Shown one piece after another: positions 10,818 through 21,609 of a stretch of DNA of 64,000 nt (positions within the stretch are counted from its first letter, which is position 1; each line of letters begins with the position of its first letter). Below the pieces are notes generated by a model, which worked only from the letters and a program-made list of their open reading frames with translations, was not told the origin of the DNA and did not search any database. The stretch comes from Dugong dugon (lineage: Eukaryota > Chordata > Mammalia > Sirenia > Dugongidae). The position numbers were made by a program, and so were the translations under genes. The stretch spans positions 7,861,001 through 7,925,000 of the forward strand of contig CM057482.1 of assembly GCA_030035585.1 (NCBI GenBank), in the 5' to 3' direction.

Positions 10818-11290
10818 TTAAGTAATATTTTATTGTGTTTTTGGTGAAGGTTTACACAGCTGTTTAGGTTCCCATTCAACAATTTCTACATAAGTTGTTC
10901 AGTGACACTGGATACATTCTTTACAATGCATGAACAATCTCATTATTTCCATTCTGGTTGTTCCATTTCCATTAATCTAGTTTCCCTGCCCACTAACATT
11001 CTTATCTTTGTTTTAAAGTAATTGTTGACCATTGGTTTCATACAGGTGATTTTTTAAAGGAGCACAGTACTTGTGGATGATATTCGTTATTTTGTGAGCC
11101 AATCTGTTATTTAGCTACATGGTGATGTCAGGAGTTAGTTTCAGTACAGCTACCTATTTTTATGAGTAATCTTTTATTACAATGGCCCCACCTGTCTAAG
11201 GCCAGGCTACCTCCTTTGGAAGGTAAGCTCTGCCTTATAACTGCCTACAAATTGTTGATGTTTCAGAAGAAACTGTCTGGGGCCCTGAGG
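10818..11290 (-). mobile_element. L1 3' UTR, Afrotherian type, 5'-truncated
   Basis: Antisense L1 end. A T-rich tail is followed by 'tattgtgtttttggtgaaggtttacacagctg', the start pattern of L1 3' UTRs seen elsewhere in this window (19.3, 22.3, 38.0, 40.5 kb). The rest is diverged and the upper boundary is uncertain. Confidence 0.65.
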
Positions 11291-11782
11291 ATTCTTTTAA
11301 CCCAGGAATTTTGAAATTTTCTTATGCTATGACTCAGCTCTAAATTAGCCTCCAGATTCTGGAAGGTGTTGGGAGGGCAGAGGATGCCCGATTTCACTAG
11401 CAATTAAGATTTTCCATCATTAATAGAATAAGATGCTCACTAGCAAATGATCTGGGAGAAATAGGAATGATGGGGGTCTTTGCCTCTGCCCAATATTCCT
11501 AGCCCCACACCAATGCTCCCCTACCCCAAGCTAATCAGGGCTCAGCCAGCTTGCTGGGGAGGGGGGGGGCTCATGAGATCTGCTGGAGAAAGATGGAAGA
11601 AGTAGCCCCTACTTGGTTTGCTGCCAGCCCAAGATAGGCCTTGCTATCCTGCATGAGTGTGCTGGGCTGGGCTGTAATTGCTGTGCCAGGCTTTACCCTC
11701 CATGACAGCTCATAAAAAAGTCTACCCACTCTCATGCTGCCAGGAGCTTGTGGCCAGCATAGCACTGAGTCTATTGGTAAAA
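11291..11782. other. No feature recognised
   Basis: Mixed-composition spacer with a short G-run near 11565. No assignment. Confidence 0.4.
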
Positions 11783-11787
11783 GGAAG

Positions 11788-12297
11788 TGTCTTAGTCATC
11801 TAGTGCTGGTATAACAGAAATACCACGAGTGGATGGCTTCAACAAACAGAAGTTTATTCTTTCATAGTCGAGGAGGCCAGGAGTCCAAATTCAGGGCGCC
11901 AGCTCCAGGAGAAGCCTTTCTCTCTCTGTTGGCTCTGGGGGAAGGTCCTGGTTGTCAATCTTCCCCGGGACTAGGAGCTTCTCAGCGCAGGGACCCCAGG
12001 TCCAAAGGATGTGCTATTCTCCCGGCTTTTGTTTCCTGGTGATATGAGGTCCCCATGTCTCTCTGCTTGCTTCTCTCTTTTATATTTCAAAAGATACAAC
12101 CTAATCTTGTAGACTGAGTCCTGCTTCATTAAAGTAACTGCTGCTAATCTCACTTCATTAACATCATAGAGGTAGGATTTACAACACGTAGGAAAATCAC
12201 ATCAGATGACAAAATGGTGGATAGTCCCACAATACTGGGAATCACGGACTAGTCAGATTAACACACATTTTTGGGGGACACAATTCAATCCATAACA
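11788..12297 (-). mobile_element. Solo LTR, MaLR/ERVL-like Afrotherian family
   Basis: Antisense fossil LTR of about 510 bp running from tgtcttagtcatctag to caatccataaca. It is flanked by a perfect 5-bp target duplication, ggaag (11783-11787 and 12298-12302). The terminal 'gttatagcagcactagatgactaag' pattern (minus strand) is MaLR-like. It looks like a whole solo LTR with no internal region, and the perfect duplication suggests a moderate age. Confidence 0.85.
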
Positions 12298-12479
12298 GGA
12301 AGAAGATATCTTTCTAATCATGCATGTGACCAGTTAGCCAGTATTTCATTAACAGGGGTCAGAGGTAACCGAGAGAAGTGGCTGGTAACACACAGATTAT
12401 CCAAAAACCTCATTTCAAATAAAAGGCTATATTTCTTTCTAAGAAGAACATCCCTGGAATTGCTAATAAGAGCCATTTG

Positions 12480-12612
12480 TCAACAGTGTCACCCTGGGCA
12501 AGTCAGTTGGACACTTAACCATTTGGGGGTTCTGTTTCCCTCTGTGTGAAGTGAGGGACTGGACTTGAGAGGTCATCTCTGAGGTCCTTCCCAGCTCTAG
12601 TGTACGGTAATT
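12480..12612 (+). mobile_element. MIR3-like SINE remnant
   Basis: Sense MIR text: 'caccctgggcaagtcagttggac', then 'gggttctgtttccctctgtgtgaagtgagggactgg', then 'ttcccagctctagtg'. The last part is typical of the MIR3 subgroup. Confidence 0.7.
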
Positions 12613-12828
12613 CTACCAGCTGGGGTGTCACTGCCCCTTTTGCCTTCCCAAGCAGAGGTGGGGAGCTCAACCCAGCTTCACTTGCCTATACTGGGAAGAG
12701 CAGGGACATAAGTCCAAAATAAATTTGGGTTTATTTTTAAAGAAATTTGTCACCTAGTATTTGGATTTATTTTTCTTAAGTAACCTTAGGAATATATTGC
12801 ATTTCCAAACAAAATTTTTTTCCTCACG

Positions 12829-13250
12829 CTTGCGTTAGTTTGGGTCCTCCGAGAAGCAGACACCAAGACGGGACTAGACATGCAAGAAATTGATTGGGGG
12901 AAACACTTGTGAGGCAAAGGGGAGCCAGAGGAGGTAGGGGGAGCCTCAGACTGCCATGCAGGTCTGACATCTATGAAAAGAGAGAGGGAAGTAAGAAGCA
13001 CTGGGTAGGAAGAACCTCAGCCTGCAGCAAGTCTAAGAATGTTTCAGTTAGTCCGTAGGGTGTCCTCAAGTCAAAGTTGCCCACCATAGAAGTCCTGCAT
13101 CTCACAGCAATGGGTCTGCACTGGTATCCCACCATGCAGTCACTGGCTGGAAGCAGCCCACGAGATGCTTGGCCTTGGTGCAAACACAGTCATGGGTGTA
13201 GAGAGCTTCAGCTGGGGCCATTAGTCAACTATCCTCCCCCCAGTGGAGAG
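12829..13250 (-). mobile_element. Unclassified old repeat, LTR-like in antisense
   Basis: Begins 'gcgttagtttgggtcctccgagaagcagac', a phrase I recall from a common old mammalian repeat, probably an LTR. The later part includes 'cttcagctggggccat', which recurs at 39674. The family is not identified. Confidence 0.35.
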
Positions 13251-13970
13251 CTAAGTAGCACATTTTCATGGCCACCCCAAGTCAATCTTCCCTTTACTAA
13301 TTTGCTCCACAAAAATGAATTGAACACCTATAATCTCAACCCCTATTATATTACAACAAAATTACCAGTGGGGATTTCATTTTTTAAATTCACATTACTG
13401 GACCGCATTTCGGGAAAGGGGCAGATTTGCTTGGGAACCGGTGTTCAGGTGCTGGGTTGGGGGTGCTGCATGGGGCAATTTCTGTCCACCAGGTGGTGTC
13501 TTCAAAAGCCTTGTGCACAGCATGGCAGCCCCATAACATTATCACACCCTAGATAAATCAGTAACTAGAACCTATCAGCTGGGTGCAAGGAGGTGGTGGT
13601 GTGACTGTTATCAATCGGCAGTAAAGTTTCAGGGTGATAGGTTCTGAGACACACACTCATCTTACTTACTCCCTCAGTCCTTCTTGCCATGAGCTCAATC
13701 TGCTCTTTTTCAGGCTAAAACCAAGAGATACGACTCAGCTCAGATTGCAGCGTGATTTCCTGTAAAGGCCAAACCTAAATATGGAAGAGTTCAGACCTAC
13801 CATCATACCCTTCTGAACTACAATTTTGTCAGGTAGCCATTCATCTTGGCTGTGCATACAAACCTCAGGGGCCGTGGCAAGCACAATCCCCCTCTAGATA
13901 GAGCAACAGGGAGAAAAACCAAAGGCTCCATGTTCCTCCACAATGTGAAATGTGTAGGAAAGACCAGGCT
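13251..13970. other. No gene recognised
   Basis: A 159-codon reading frame crosses 13077-13556, but it overlaps the repeat above and has no family motif. I regard it as chance. Confidence 0.4.
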
Positions 13971-13974
13971 TTCC

Positions 13975-14115
13975 ATCCCAATTTTGCCTTTTACTGGCCA
14001 GATGACTTTGAGCAAATTATTGAATCTCCTAATGGCTTGATTTCCTTATCTGTAATTTGGGAGTAATGGCACCTGCTTTGCAAAGTGGTTGTAAGAATTA
14101 AAAGGGATAACACAT
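13975..14115 (+). mobile_element. MIR SINE remnant
   Basis: Sense MIR: 'ctggccagatgactttgagcaaattattgaatctcc', 'gatttccttatctgtaatttgggagtaatggcacctgc', 'gtaagaattaaaagggataacacatgtacg'. The CORE and 3' parts are kept. Confidence 0.85.
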
Positions 14116-14504
14116 GTACGAATGTCATCTAGCACCATGCCAAGTTCGTATTTCGTACTCTATAAATATGGAGGCTCCCTACCTCCAAATACGAGAAAAT
14201 TATTTTCCCCAGAGTTAGAACAAAACTGGTGTCAACATCTTTGTGGAAGTCAGAAAACTCCAGTTTCCACTGTCCTTGAAATTTTCCATTTCTACCCCGT
14301 TTATGTTCCAGAGCCTTCAACAGCAGCCAAAACCTGTTCTCTGGGAGGTTCTAGTATCAATCTTTCATACCTTGATGTGAATTTCCACTTCTTCACTCAT
14401 TTCTTCCAGAAGCATGGCATGATAACTATTCTGCCTCACCATGGAAAAGGAAAAGTTTTACCTCTTAGTAAAGAAAACCTTAACAGCAAGGATTCTTCTA
14501 ACGA
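14116..14504. other. No feature recognised
   Basis: Reading frames of 140 and 63 codons overlap on opposite strands and show no motif. No repeat is recognised. Confidence 0.4.
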
Positions 14505-15181
14505 CCAACCAACCCATTGCAGTCAAGTGGATTCCGACACGTAGTGACTGTCATGGATTAAACTGTGTCCCCCAAAATATCTGTCAACTTGGCTAGGTCA
14601 TGATTCTCAGTTTTGTATGACTGTCTACCATTTTGTCATCTAAAGTGATTTCCCTGTTTTGTAAATCTTATCACTATGATCTAATAAGATGGATTAGCAG
14701 CAGTTATACTGATGAGGTCTACAAGATTAGATTGTATCTTAAGTCAATCTCTTTAGAGATATAAAAGAGAGAAGCAAGCAAAGAGACATGGGGACCTCAT
14801 ACTACCAAGAAAGCAGTGCTGGGAGCAGAGCGTGTCCTTTGGACTTGAGGCTCCTGCACTGAGTTGCTCCCAGTCCAAGGGAAGAATGATGCATCAGAAG
14901 GACGTTCCTCCAGAGTCAACAGAAAGAGAAAGCCTTTCCTTGGAGCCGGCGTCGTGAATTTGGACTTCTAGCCTACTGGACTGTGAGAGAATAAACTTCT
15001 CTTTGTTAGAGCCATCCACGTGTGGTACTTCTGTTATGGCAGCACTAGATGACCAAGACGTGACCCTACAGGACAGAGTAGAACTGCCCCATAGGGTTTC
15101 CAAAGAGTGGCTGGTAGATTCGAACTGCCGAAATTTTGGTTAGCAGCTGAGTTCTTAACCACTGCACCACCAGGGCTCCAA
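14505..15181 (-). mobile_element. AfroSINE split by an LTR
   Basis: Two AfroSINE pieces, 14505-14548 (RTE-like tail, gcagtcaagtggattccgac) and 15060-15181 (body and head ending ccaccagggctcc), are parts of one minus-strand copy. They are separated by the LTR at 14549-15059. The duplicated target gtgac (14544-14548, 15060-15064) confirms that the LTR entered an existing SINE. Confidence 0.88.
14549..15059 (+). mobile_element. Solo LTR, MaLR/ERVL-like Afrotherian family
   Basis: Sense copy of the same fossil LTR family as 11788-12297, about 510 bp. It starts tgtcatggattaaactgtgtccc, has a central 'gagatataaaagagagaagc' TATA-like block, a late 'gagaataaacttct' polyadenylation-like block, and ends near tagatgaccaaga. 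It has a 5-bp target duplication (gtgac). It looks like a whole solo LTR with no viral genes. Confidence 0.87.
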
Positions 15182-15790
15182 GGATCCTCCTAGTGCCCCC
15201 AAATAGGCAGGTGTCTCCCTTGCACAAGAGTGGCCCCAGATGGAGTGGTAGTAGAAGTGGGAAGGATCATCCGTCCCAGAGGATTGCGAACATGTCTCTT
15301 TTCAATTTATATCTTACCCCATACCCTCATACCCTAGTATCTCTACAAGAGACACATACTATATTTTATTGATGTAAATTTATTTTAGTTCAAATTTATA
15401 ACCATTACCTATTATAACCTGAAACAGTATGAACAAGGGGCTGTTTCGAAACTGAGATATTAGATGACAGTGGCATTTCCATCATCTTTAGGATCCTTTT
15501 ATTATTATGACGTCACTGTTGTTGTGTATGGGTTATTCAGTAACAGGAAAACCCCGCCACACAGATAAGAACTGTTAATAGTTCCAATCTTTTAACAGCT
15601 CTCTTGTCGATTTCAAGAGACTCTGATAAAATTGTTGCTAAAGCTTGAAAGACAGATGGTAGCAAATTTCTGCTTCAAAAAGAATTACTAGCATGAACTA
15701 CTGCTCACATGAATATATATGCATATACTTGTAATATATACATATACAAAAGCAAAGATGTCACTTTAAGGACTAAAGTGCACTGACCCA
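15182..15790. other. No gene recognised
   Basis: AT-rich spacer ending in a TA-rich simple stretch (15712-15752). Nothing assigned. Confidence 0.4.
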
Positions 15791-15795
15791 AGCCA

Positions 15796-17010
15796 TGATA
15801 TTTTCAATCACCTCATATGCAAGCGAAAGCAGAACAATGAATAAGGAAGACAGAAGAAGAATTGATGCCTTTGAATTATGGTGTTGGCCAGGAATACTGA
15901 ATGTACCATTGACTGCCAGCAGAATGAACAAACCTGTCCTGGAAGAAACACAGCCAGAGTGCTCCTTGGACTCAAGGATGGCAAGACTTTGTCTCTTGTA
16001 CTTTGGACATATTATCAGGAGGGATCAGTCCCTAGAGCAGGACATCATGCTTGGTGTCTTAGTTATCTAGTTCTGCTGTAACAGAGGTACCACAAGTGGA
16101 TGGCTTTAACAAACAGAAGTTTATCCTCTCAGAGTTTAGGAGGCTAGAAGTCCAAATTCAGGGCACCAGCTCTAGGGGAAGGCTTTCTTTCTCTGTCGGC
16201 TCTGGAGGAAGGTCTTTGTCATTAATCTTCCCCTGGTCTAGGAGCTTTTCAGTGCAGGGATCCCTGGTCCAAAGGTCACACATCCCTGGCTCTTATTGCT
16301 TCGTGGTAATGAGGTCCCCAAAAATGTGTGTCAACTTGGCTAGGCCACGATTCCAGCATTGTGTGATTGTCCACCATTTTGTCATCTGATGTGATTTTCT
16401 TATGTGTTGTAAATCCTACCTCTATGATGTTAATGAGGCAGAATTAGAGGCAGCTATGTTGATGAGGCAGGACTCAATCTACAAGATTAGGTTGTGTGTT
16501 GAGTCAATCTGTTTTGAGATATAAAAGAGAGAAGCGAGCAGAGAGACAGGGGGGTCTCATTACCACCAAGCAATAAGAACCAGGAGCACGCGTCCTTTGG
16601 ACCTGGGGTCCCTGCGCTGAGAAGCTCCTTGACTAGGGGAAGACTGATGACAAGGACCTTTCCCCAGAGCCGAAAGAGAAAGAAAGACTTCCCCTGGAGC
16701 TAGCACCCTGAATTTGGACTTCTAGCAACCTAGACTGTAAGAGAATAAACTTCTGTTTGTTAAAGCCATCCACTTGTGGTATTTTTCTTATAGCAGCACT
16801 AGATGACCAAGACGGTTGGTAACTAGAGGGTTAGCGAAAAAGAAGAAGACCTTGATGAGATGGATTGACACAGTGGCTGCAATAATGGGCTCAAACATAA
16901 CAATGATTGTGAGAATGTTGCAGGACTGGGCAGTGTTTCGTTCTGTTGTACATAGAGTTGCTATAAGTTGGAACCTACTCGACGGCACCTAACAACAACA
17001 ATATACATAC
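15796..17010 (+). mobile_element. RTE (BovB-like) LINE 3' end, interrupted
   Basis: Sense RTE in two pieces, 15796-16055 and 16821-17010. It encodes EDRRRIDAFELWCW, then the LLYFGHIIRRDQSLEQDIMLG motif. After the interruption it continues with 'gagatggattgacacagtggctgcaataatggg' and the 3' tail 'cacctaacaacaacaata'. An inverted pair of LTR pieces is inserted at the target ttggt (16051-16055, repeated 16816-16820). 5'-truncated. Confidence 0.9.
16056..16815. mobile_element. Inverted pair of LTR pieces (MaLR-like) inside the RTE
   Basis: From 16056 to about 16317 the DNA is the LTR family in antisense. From about 16318 to 16815 it is the same family in sense. Both outer ends are therefore the LTR 3' end, giving terminal inverted repeats, and a 5-bp target duplication (ttggt) brackets the whole. 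It is a fossil, rearranged LTR structure without viral genes. Confidence 0.82.
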
Positions 17011-17085
17011 ACAAGTGTGTATGTGTATACGTGTGTATATGTGTACATATATAAATATATATACTTTGTATATACATATATATTT
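17011..17085 (+). repeat. TA/TG-rich microsatellite
   Basis: Alternating tatg, tgta and tata units without a single clean period, between two RTE ends. Confidence 0.8.
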
Positions 17086-17328
17086 TGCTGCTGTTGGTGT
17101 TAGATGCTGTCGAGTGGGCTCTAACTCATAGTGATGCTACGTAGAACAGAACGAAGCATTGCTCAGTCCTGCGTCATCCTCACGATAGCGGGTATGTTTG
17201 AGCCCATCGTTGCAGCCACTGTGTCAGTCCGTCTCATTGAGGTCTTCCTCTTTTCTGTGGACTCTCTACTAAGCATGATGTCCTTCTCCAGGGATTGGTC
17301 CCTCATCATAACATGTCCAAAGTAGGTG
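17086..17328 (-). mobile_element. RTE (BovB-like) LINE 3' end
   Basis: Antisense RTE piece: 'gctgttggtgttagatgctgtcgagtgggctctaactcatagtg', then 'tgatgtccttctccagggattggtccctc'. It faces the 3' end of the RTE at 16821-17010 across about 75 bp, so the two copies form an inverted repeat. Confidence 0.87.
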
Positions 17329-17473
17329 AGAGTCGATTCCAACTCATAGCCACCCTACAGGACAGAATAGAACTGCCCCATAGGCTTTCCAAAGAGCACA
17401 TGGTGGATTCGAACTGCTTACCTTTTGGTTAGCAGCCATAGCTCTTAACCACTGTGCCACCAGGGTTTCTCAA
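17329..17473 (-). mobile_element. AfroSINE, short form
   Basis: Minus-strand copy directly abutting the RTE piece. It has the tail (gagtcgattccaactcatagcc), the short body 'actgccccataggctttccaaag', and the head (gtggcacagtggttaagagc, minus strand) near 17465. Confidence 0.88.
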
Positions 17474-17515
17474 GTATATGCGTATATATATATACACACA
17501 CACACAAAAAAAAAA
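17474..17515 (+). repeat. TA then CA microsatellite with A-run
   Basis: (TA)n, then (CA)n, then eleven A's. Confidence 0.75.
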
Positions 17516-18455
17516 ATGACAGTAAGTGCTTAAACCTTTATAGCATGAAGTTTTCACATTGCAACCTGCTCAGCAGTCACTAGTTACTGCACAATTAAGT
17601 GACAATTAACCTGAAATGGGAGTATGTGGCAAGCTAATGCATCCGAGCTTTGCATGGCCTTTCAGCCAATGTGGCACACAGGTGCTACGCTAATGCACGC
17701 GCACACCTAATTTTAAGACAAGCCCAGCAAGGACGGCACCCTTTCAGATCAATACACACAGACAAGATGTTTAAATACACACAAGGGATGTCCGGTCAAG
17801 GTTTGGTCCAAGGCTACAGAAGACTTTCATACGCAAATACAAATGAATGTGCTCATCTCTCCCATCGTTAAAATTAGGATGTGATCTGTTTGATGATTCT
17901 TGCTGTCTTTTATTACAGTCTAAACAGTATTTAAATATTTAATGAGATTTGACCCCAGAGTTTGTAGACCTCCTGAAGCATCTCTGCAGACCATTCTCAA
18001 CAATTTAAGGGAATGGTTGGTAGAAAGGCCATTCAGCCTGTATTGGAAAGTTAGAGGAAGAAATGGGATACAGGGACTGGGACATCTAATAACAACTGAC
18101 ACACCAATGGTCAACCCCTGAGAAGGTGGTAAAATGGTGGCACCCTCAACCAATAATGCAGGTCCTGGCCCAAGCCCAGTCCAGCCCCAAGCTCACCATC
18201 AGGGACTAAGGGTCATGCTTATTTATATATTTATGCTCCCTGGGGTTAGACTGCAACTACCTTCTTGGCTTCAGGAACCCCCAAATTACCAGGAATCCAG
18301 GCAGCATCTCAGTTTGCTTTTCTAAATTATTTCTTTATAGTCTGCCCAGTCTTAATCATTTTGGGGGTGATTTTATGACTATCTGTACAAGTAGTCTCTC
18401 CTCTTCATTGCCCCCAAAATGGAAGATCTAAAGCCTGTGCTCTAAAGTGAAGGAA
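17516..18455. other. No feature recognised
   Basis: About 940 bp with no repeat family or exon that I recognise. Confidence 0.4.
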
Positions 18456-18456
18456 G

Positions 18457-18899
18457 CTGTAGTGGGTTGGATAGTGTCCCCTCAAAATTCATATCCATCT
18501 GGAACCTCGGAATGTGACCTTATTTGGAAATAGGGTCTTTGTGGGTGTAATTAAAGACCTCAGGATGAAATTATCCTAGATTTAGGGTGAACTCTGAATC
18601 CAATAACTAGCGTTCTTCTAAGAAAAGAAGACACATAGAGACACACAGGGAGGAAGGCCACATGACTAAGGAGGCAGAGATTGGACTCATGCTCCTACCA
18701 ACCAAGGAAAGCCTGGGGCCACCAGAAGCTGGAAGAGACAAGGAAGGATTCTCCCCCAGAGCATTCAGAGAGAGTGTGGCCCTGCTGGCACCTTGATTTC
18801 AGACTTCTGGCCTCCAGAACTATGACAGACTACATTTCTGTTGTTTTAAGTCCCCCAGTTTGTGGTACTTTGTTACAGCAGCTGTAGGAAATGAATACA
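18457..18899 (+). mobile_element. MLT1-type solo LTR (ERVL-MaLR fossil)
   Basis: Nearly full-length MLT1: 'tagtgggttggatagtgtccc', 'gaatgtgaccttatttggaaataggg', 'gaggcagagattggactcatgc', 'ttgatttcagacttctggcctccag', and the end 'ttgttacagcagctgtaggaa'. Old and decayed, with no internal region. Confidence 0.88.
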
Positions 18900-19295
18900 G
18901 AAGCTTTCCACCATTAATGCAGTGGTGGGTTCCCTCGTGCCGGCAGAGGTGACCCTAAGTATACATATGGAGTCAAGGTTCTGTTTCTTCATCATTTCAA
19001 AAAAGTGTTCATTCATTATGAAAATGGCTTCATGTTTTTCTAAGGCATTCCTAAAAAATATAAACTGTGAATATGTGTGAACGGAGGAGGGAAGGGAAAA
19101 TGACTGGCTATCTACTGGGCAAGGAATATGGGGATAGTCTGAGAAGGAAGAGGACATGAGCAGGACAAGAAATTTAGCTTACGTGGTTGCTACCTTTAGG
19201 AAAACGTTCTTTTCTAAAGATGCGTTGACAAAGGAATAGGAAAGACGACCAAATCTCATTTAAACTAACTCCCCTGAAGCCCCAGGTGTTTCTTG
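18900..19295. other. No feature recognised
   Basis: Spacer between the MLT1 LTR and an L1 end. It holds a 94-codon minus-strand reading frame without motif. Confidence 0.4.
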
Positions 19296-19299
19296 TTTT

Positions 19300-20150
19300 T
19301 TTTTTTAAATATAAATTTTTTTTTATTGTACTTTAGATGAAGGTTTACAGAACAAATAGTTTCTCATTAAACAGTTAGTACACATATTGCCCTAAGACAA
19401 TGGTTAACAAGCCCCACAACATTTCAGCACTGTCCATTCTCAACCTTGGGTTCTCTATCACCAGCTTTCCTGTCCCCTACTACCTTCTAGTCCTTGTCCC
19501 TGTGCCTCATTAGTCCCGTTTTGTTTTATGGGGCTGTTCAATCCCTGGCTGAATGGTGAGCCTCAGGAGTGACTTCACCACTGAGATAAAAGTGTGTCTG
19601 GGGCCCATACTCTCGGGGTTTCTCCAGTCTTTCAGGCCAGTAAATCTGTTCTTTTTTTGTGAGTTTGAATTTTGTTCTACATCCTTCTCCAGCTCTGTCC
19701 AGAACCCTCTGTGTGATCCCGGTCAGAGCAGTCAGTGGTGGTAGCCGGGCACCATTTAGTTGTACTGAACTCAATCTGGTGGAGGCCTTGGTAGCTGTGG
19801 TCCATTAGTCCTTTGGACTAATCTTTTCCTTGTATCCTGTTCTCTTCATTCTCCCTTGCTCCCGAAGTGGTGAGACCAGTGGAGTATCTTAGATGGCTGC
19901 TTACAGGCTTTTAAGACCCTAGACACTATTCACCAAGGTAGAATGTAGAACATCGTCTTTATAAACTCTGTTATGCCAATTGAGCCAGATGTTCCACAAG
20001 ACCATGGTCCCCACAGCCCTCAGCCCAGCAATTCAGTCCCTCAGGGAGTTTGGATGTGTCTATGGAGCTTCTGTGACCTTTCGTTGTACAAGTTGTGCTG
20101 GTTTCCCCAGTATTGTGTACTGTCTTACCCTTTACCAGGTGGTTTTCTTG
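19300..20150 (-). mobile_element. L1 3' UTR, Afrotherian type, 5'-truncated
   Basis: Antisense L1 end: T-run, 'ttattgtactttagatgaaggtttacag', then 'ggctgttcaatccctggctgaatggtg', 'gtggtagccgggcaccatttagttgtactg'. The same block order recurs at 40485-40990 and, more diverged, at 22.3-23.2 kb. No ORF2 remains, so it is a 5'-truncated insertion of about 850 bp. Confidence 0.85.
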
Positions 20151-20469
20151 AGGGATAGGTGGTTGTTGGGTATAACCACCAGGTTGCTGGGGATAACAAC
20201 ATTGCTTGTTCCTTGGATGAGGGCATATTCTACCGAAACAATGGCCCTGGAACACCATCTCTGGTGGCCATGACTTGGCACAGAGCTGCTGACTCTGGCT
20301 CCACTCACTTTGTCAGGTTTTCCTACAGAAGTGTTGGCCCTGCCCCTGCCCATGCCCTGTTTGGAAAGGAGGCACTGCATCTGACTTCTGTCAGCCTATT
20401 GCATGAGAAAAGAAATGAAAAAGGAGAGAGGAGAACGTAGGAGCAAGGGAAGGATGCACACTAAATTCC
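20151..20469. other. No feature recognised
   Basis: Several overlapping reading frames below 100 codons occur on both strands. None has a motif. Confidence 0.35.
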
Positions 20470-20665
20470 CCCGAGGACTTACTCTGTGCTAGGCGCATGC
20501 TTCCCATAAGACACTGAGAGTCTACTTAATCCTCCAGATAACATAGTATTGTCCTCTTTAGACTAGGGAGGAAACACACTCGGAGAGTTAAATGACTTAC
20601 CCAAGGCACATGGCTGGTGATTCAAACCTGAGTCACTTTGACTTCAAAACCCTTTGCACGGCTCA
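20470..20665 (-). mobile_element. MIR SINE remnant
   Basis: Antisense MIR: 'ggacttactctgtgctaggcgcatgc', 'ttaatcctccagataacatagtattgtcc', 'cggagagttaaatgacttacccaaggcacatggctggtg'. Confidence 0.82.
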
Positions 20666-21605
20666 CTGTTCTCATCGCCTGGGTTATTTCATGTCACTTG
20701 TCTGCCAAGTAGTCATTAACTTTCAACTTCTTCACATCTCATTCTTTCAATTACTATCATCTACACACACTAATATGGACCAAGGCCCTGATTTCCCTTG
20801 GCCAGTGGTCACTCTCTTCCTACAGGTGTCTGTCACACTATTGGTCCTTTAATCCAACACACCATCCATGCATTCTACCCACTCAGCCCATAAAGGTGGC
20901 CCTAGACCATTCCCATGACCCTATCCTGCTCTTACCTGCTTTTGCTCTGTTCCCATCTCCACTGGACTCCCAATTCTTGGATCTATGGCCTGTAGTCTGA
21001 TCCCACACCCTTAGCCCCTCCAGACTTGGTATTTATACTATCTCCCTGGAGTGCAGATCCAGCTTCTCCTCCAGACTTTAGCCTGGCCCAGGCCTGTGCT
21101 TCTTGAGTCCCTACTGCCGTGGAACCCAATCCCATTGGGGCTGCCTGGTCAGCTCCCTGTCCTGGGAGGAGAGATACTGCTCAGCCGGGGATTCCCAGCA
21201 TCTCAAGCAAGTCCTCATTGCCCTGATCCCCACTGCTGCCTCTTTGGCTCAGAGAGCAAAAGGTCCAAGTCCAGACAGACAAGCAGAAACAAGGGCTAGG
21301 GGAGTCAAGGAGGCTCAAATTCCCTACAGATGGCCAAAGAAGACAGCTATGGGGACATAAAATATACAGCGAGCAAAACCATCAGCCCTCCAGAAATTAG
21401 TGGAAGCTAAGGAGCAAGCCCAGAGCAGACTGGAGTTCAGCCCTGGCAGCAAGGAGAGGCTCTCCCAGCCTTGCTCTGCTGTCCTCCTCCCCTCTGGCCG
21501 AGCCAGCTCAGCCTGCTGTCAGAAGAGGAGAAGACCTATGTCTTGGGAGAGGACTACATGTCTACAGAGCCTCTAGTCCTGACTTTGCTACTCAGATTTA
21601 TGAAG
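20666..21605. other. No gene recognised
   Basis: GC-moderate DNA. 21050-21360 has two overlapping frames of about 85 codons that are Leu/Ser/Pro-rich, with no family motif. No splice-bounded exon can be argued from the sequence alone. Confidence 0.4.
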
Positions 21606-21609
21606 GTGT

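Noticed and set aside
13077-13556. 159-codon plus-strand reading frame
   Set aside because: It overlaps an unclassified repeat and frames on the other strand, and shows no domain, signal peptide or start context that would mark a gene.
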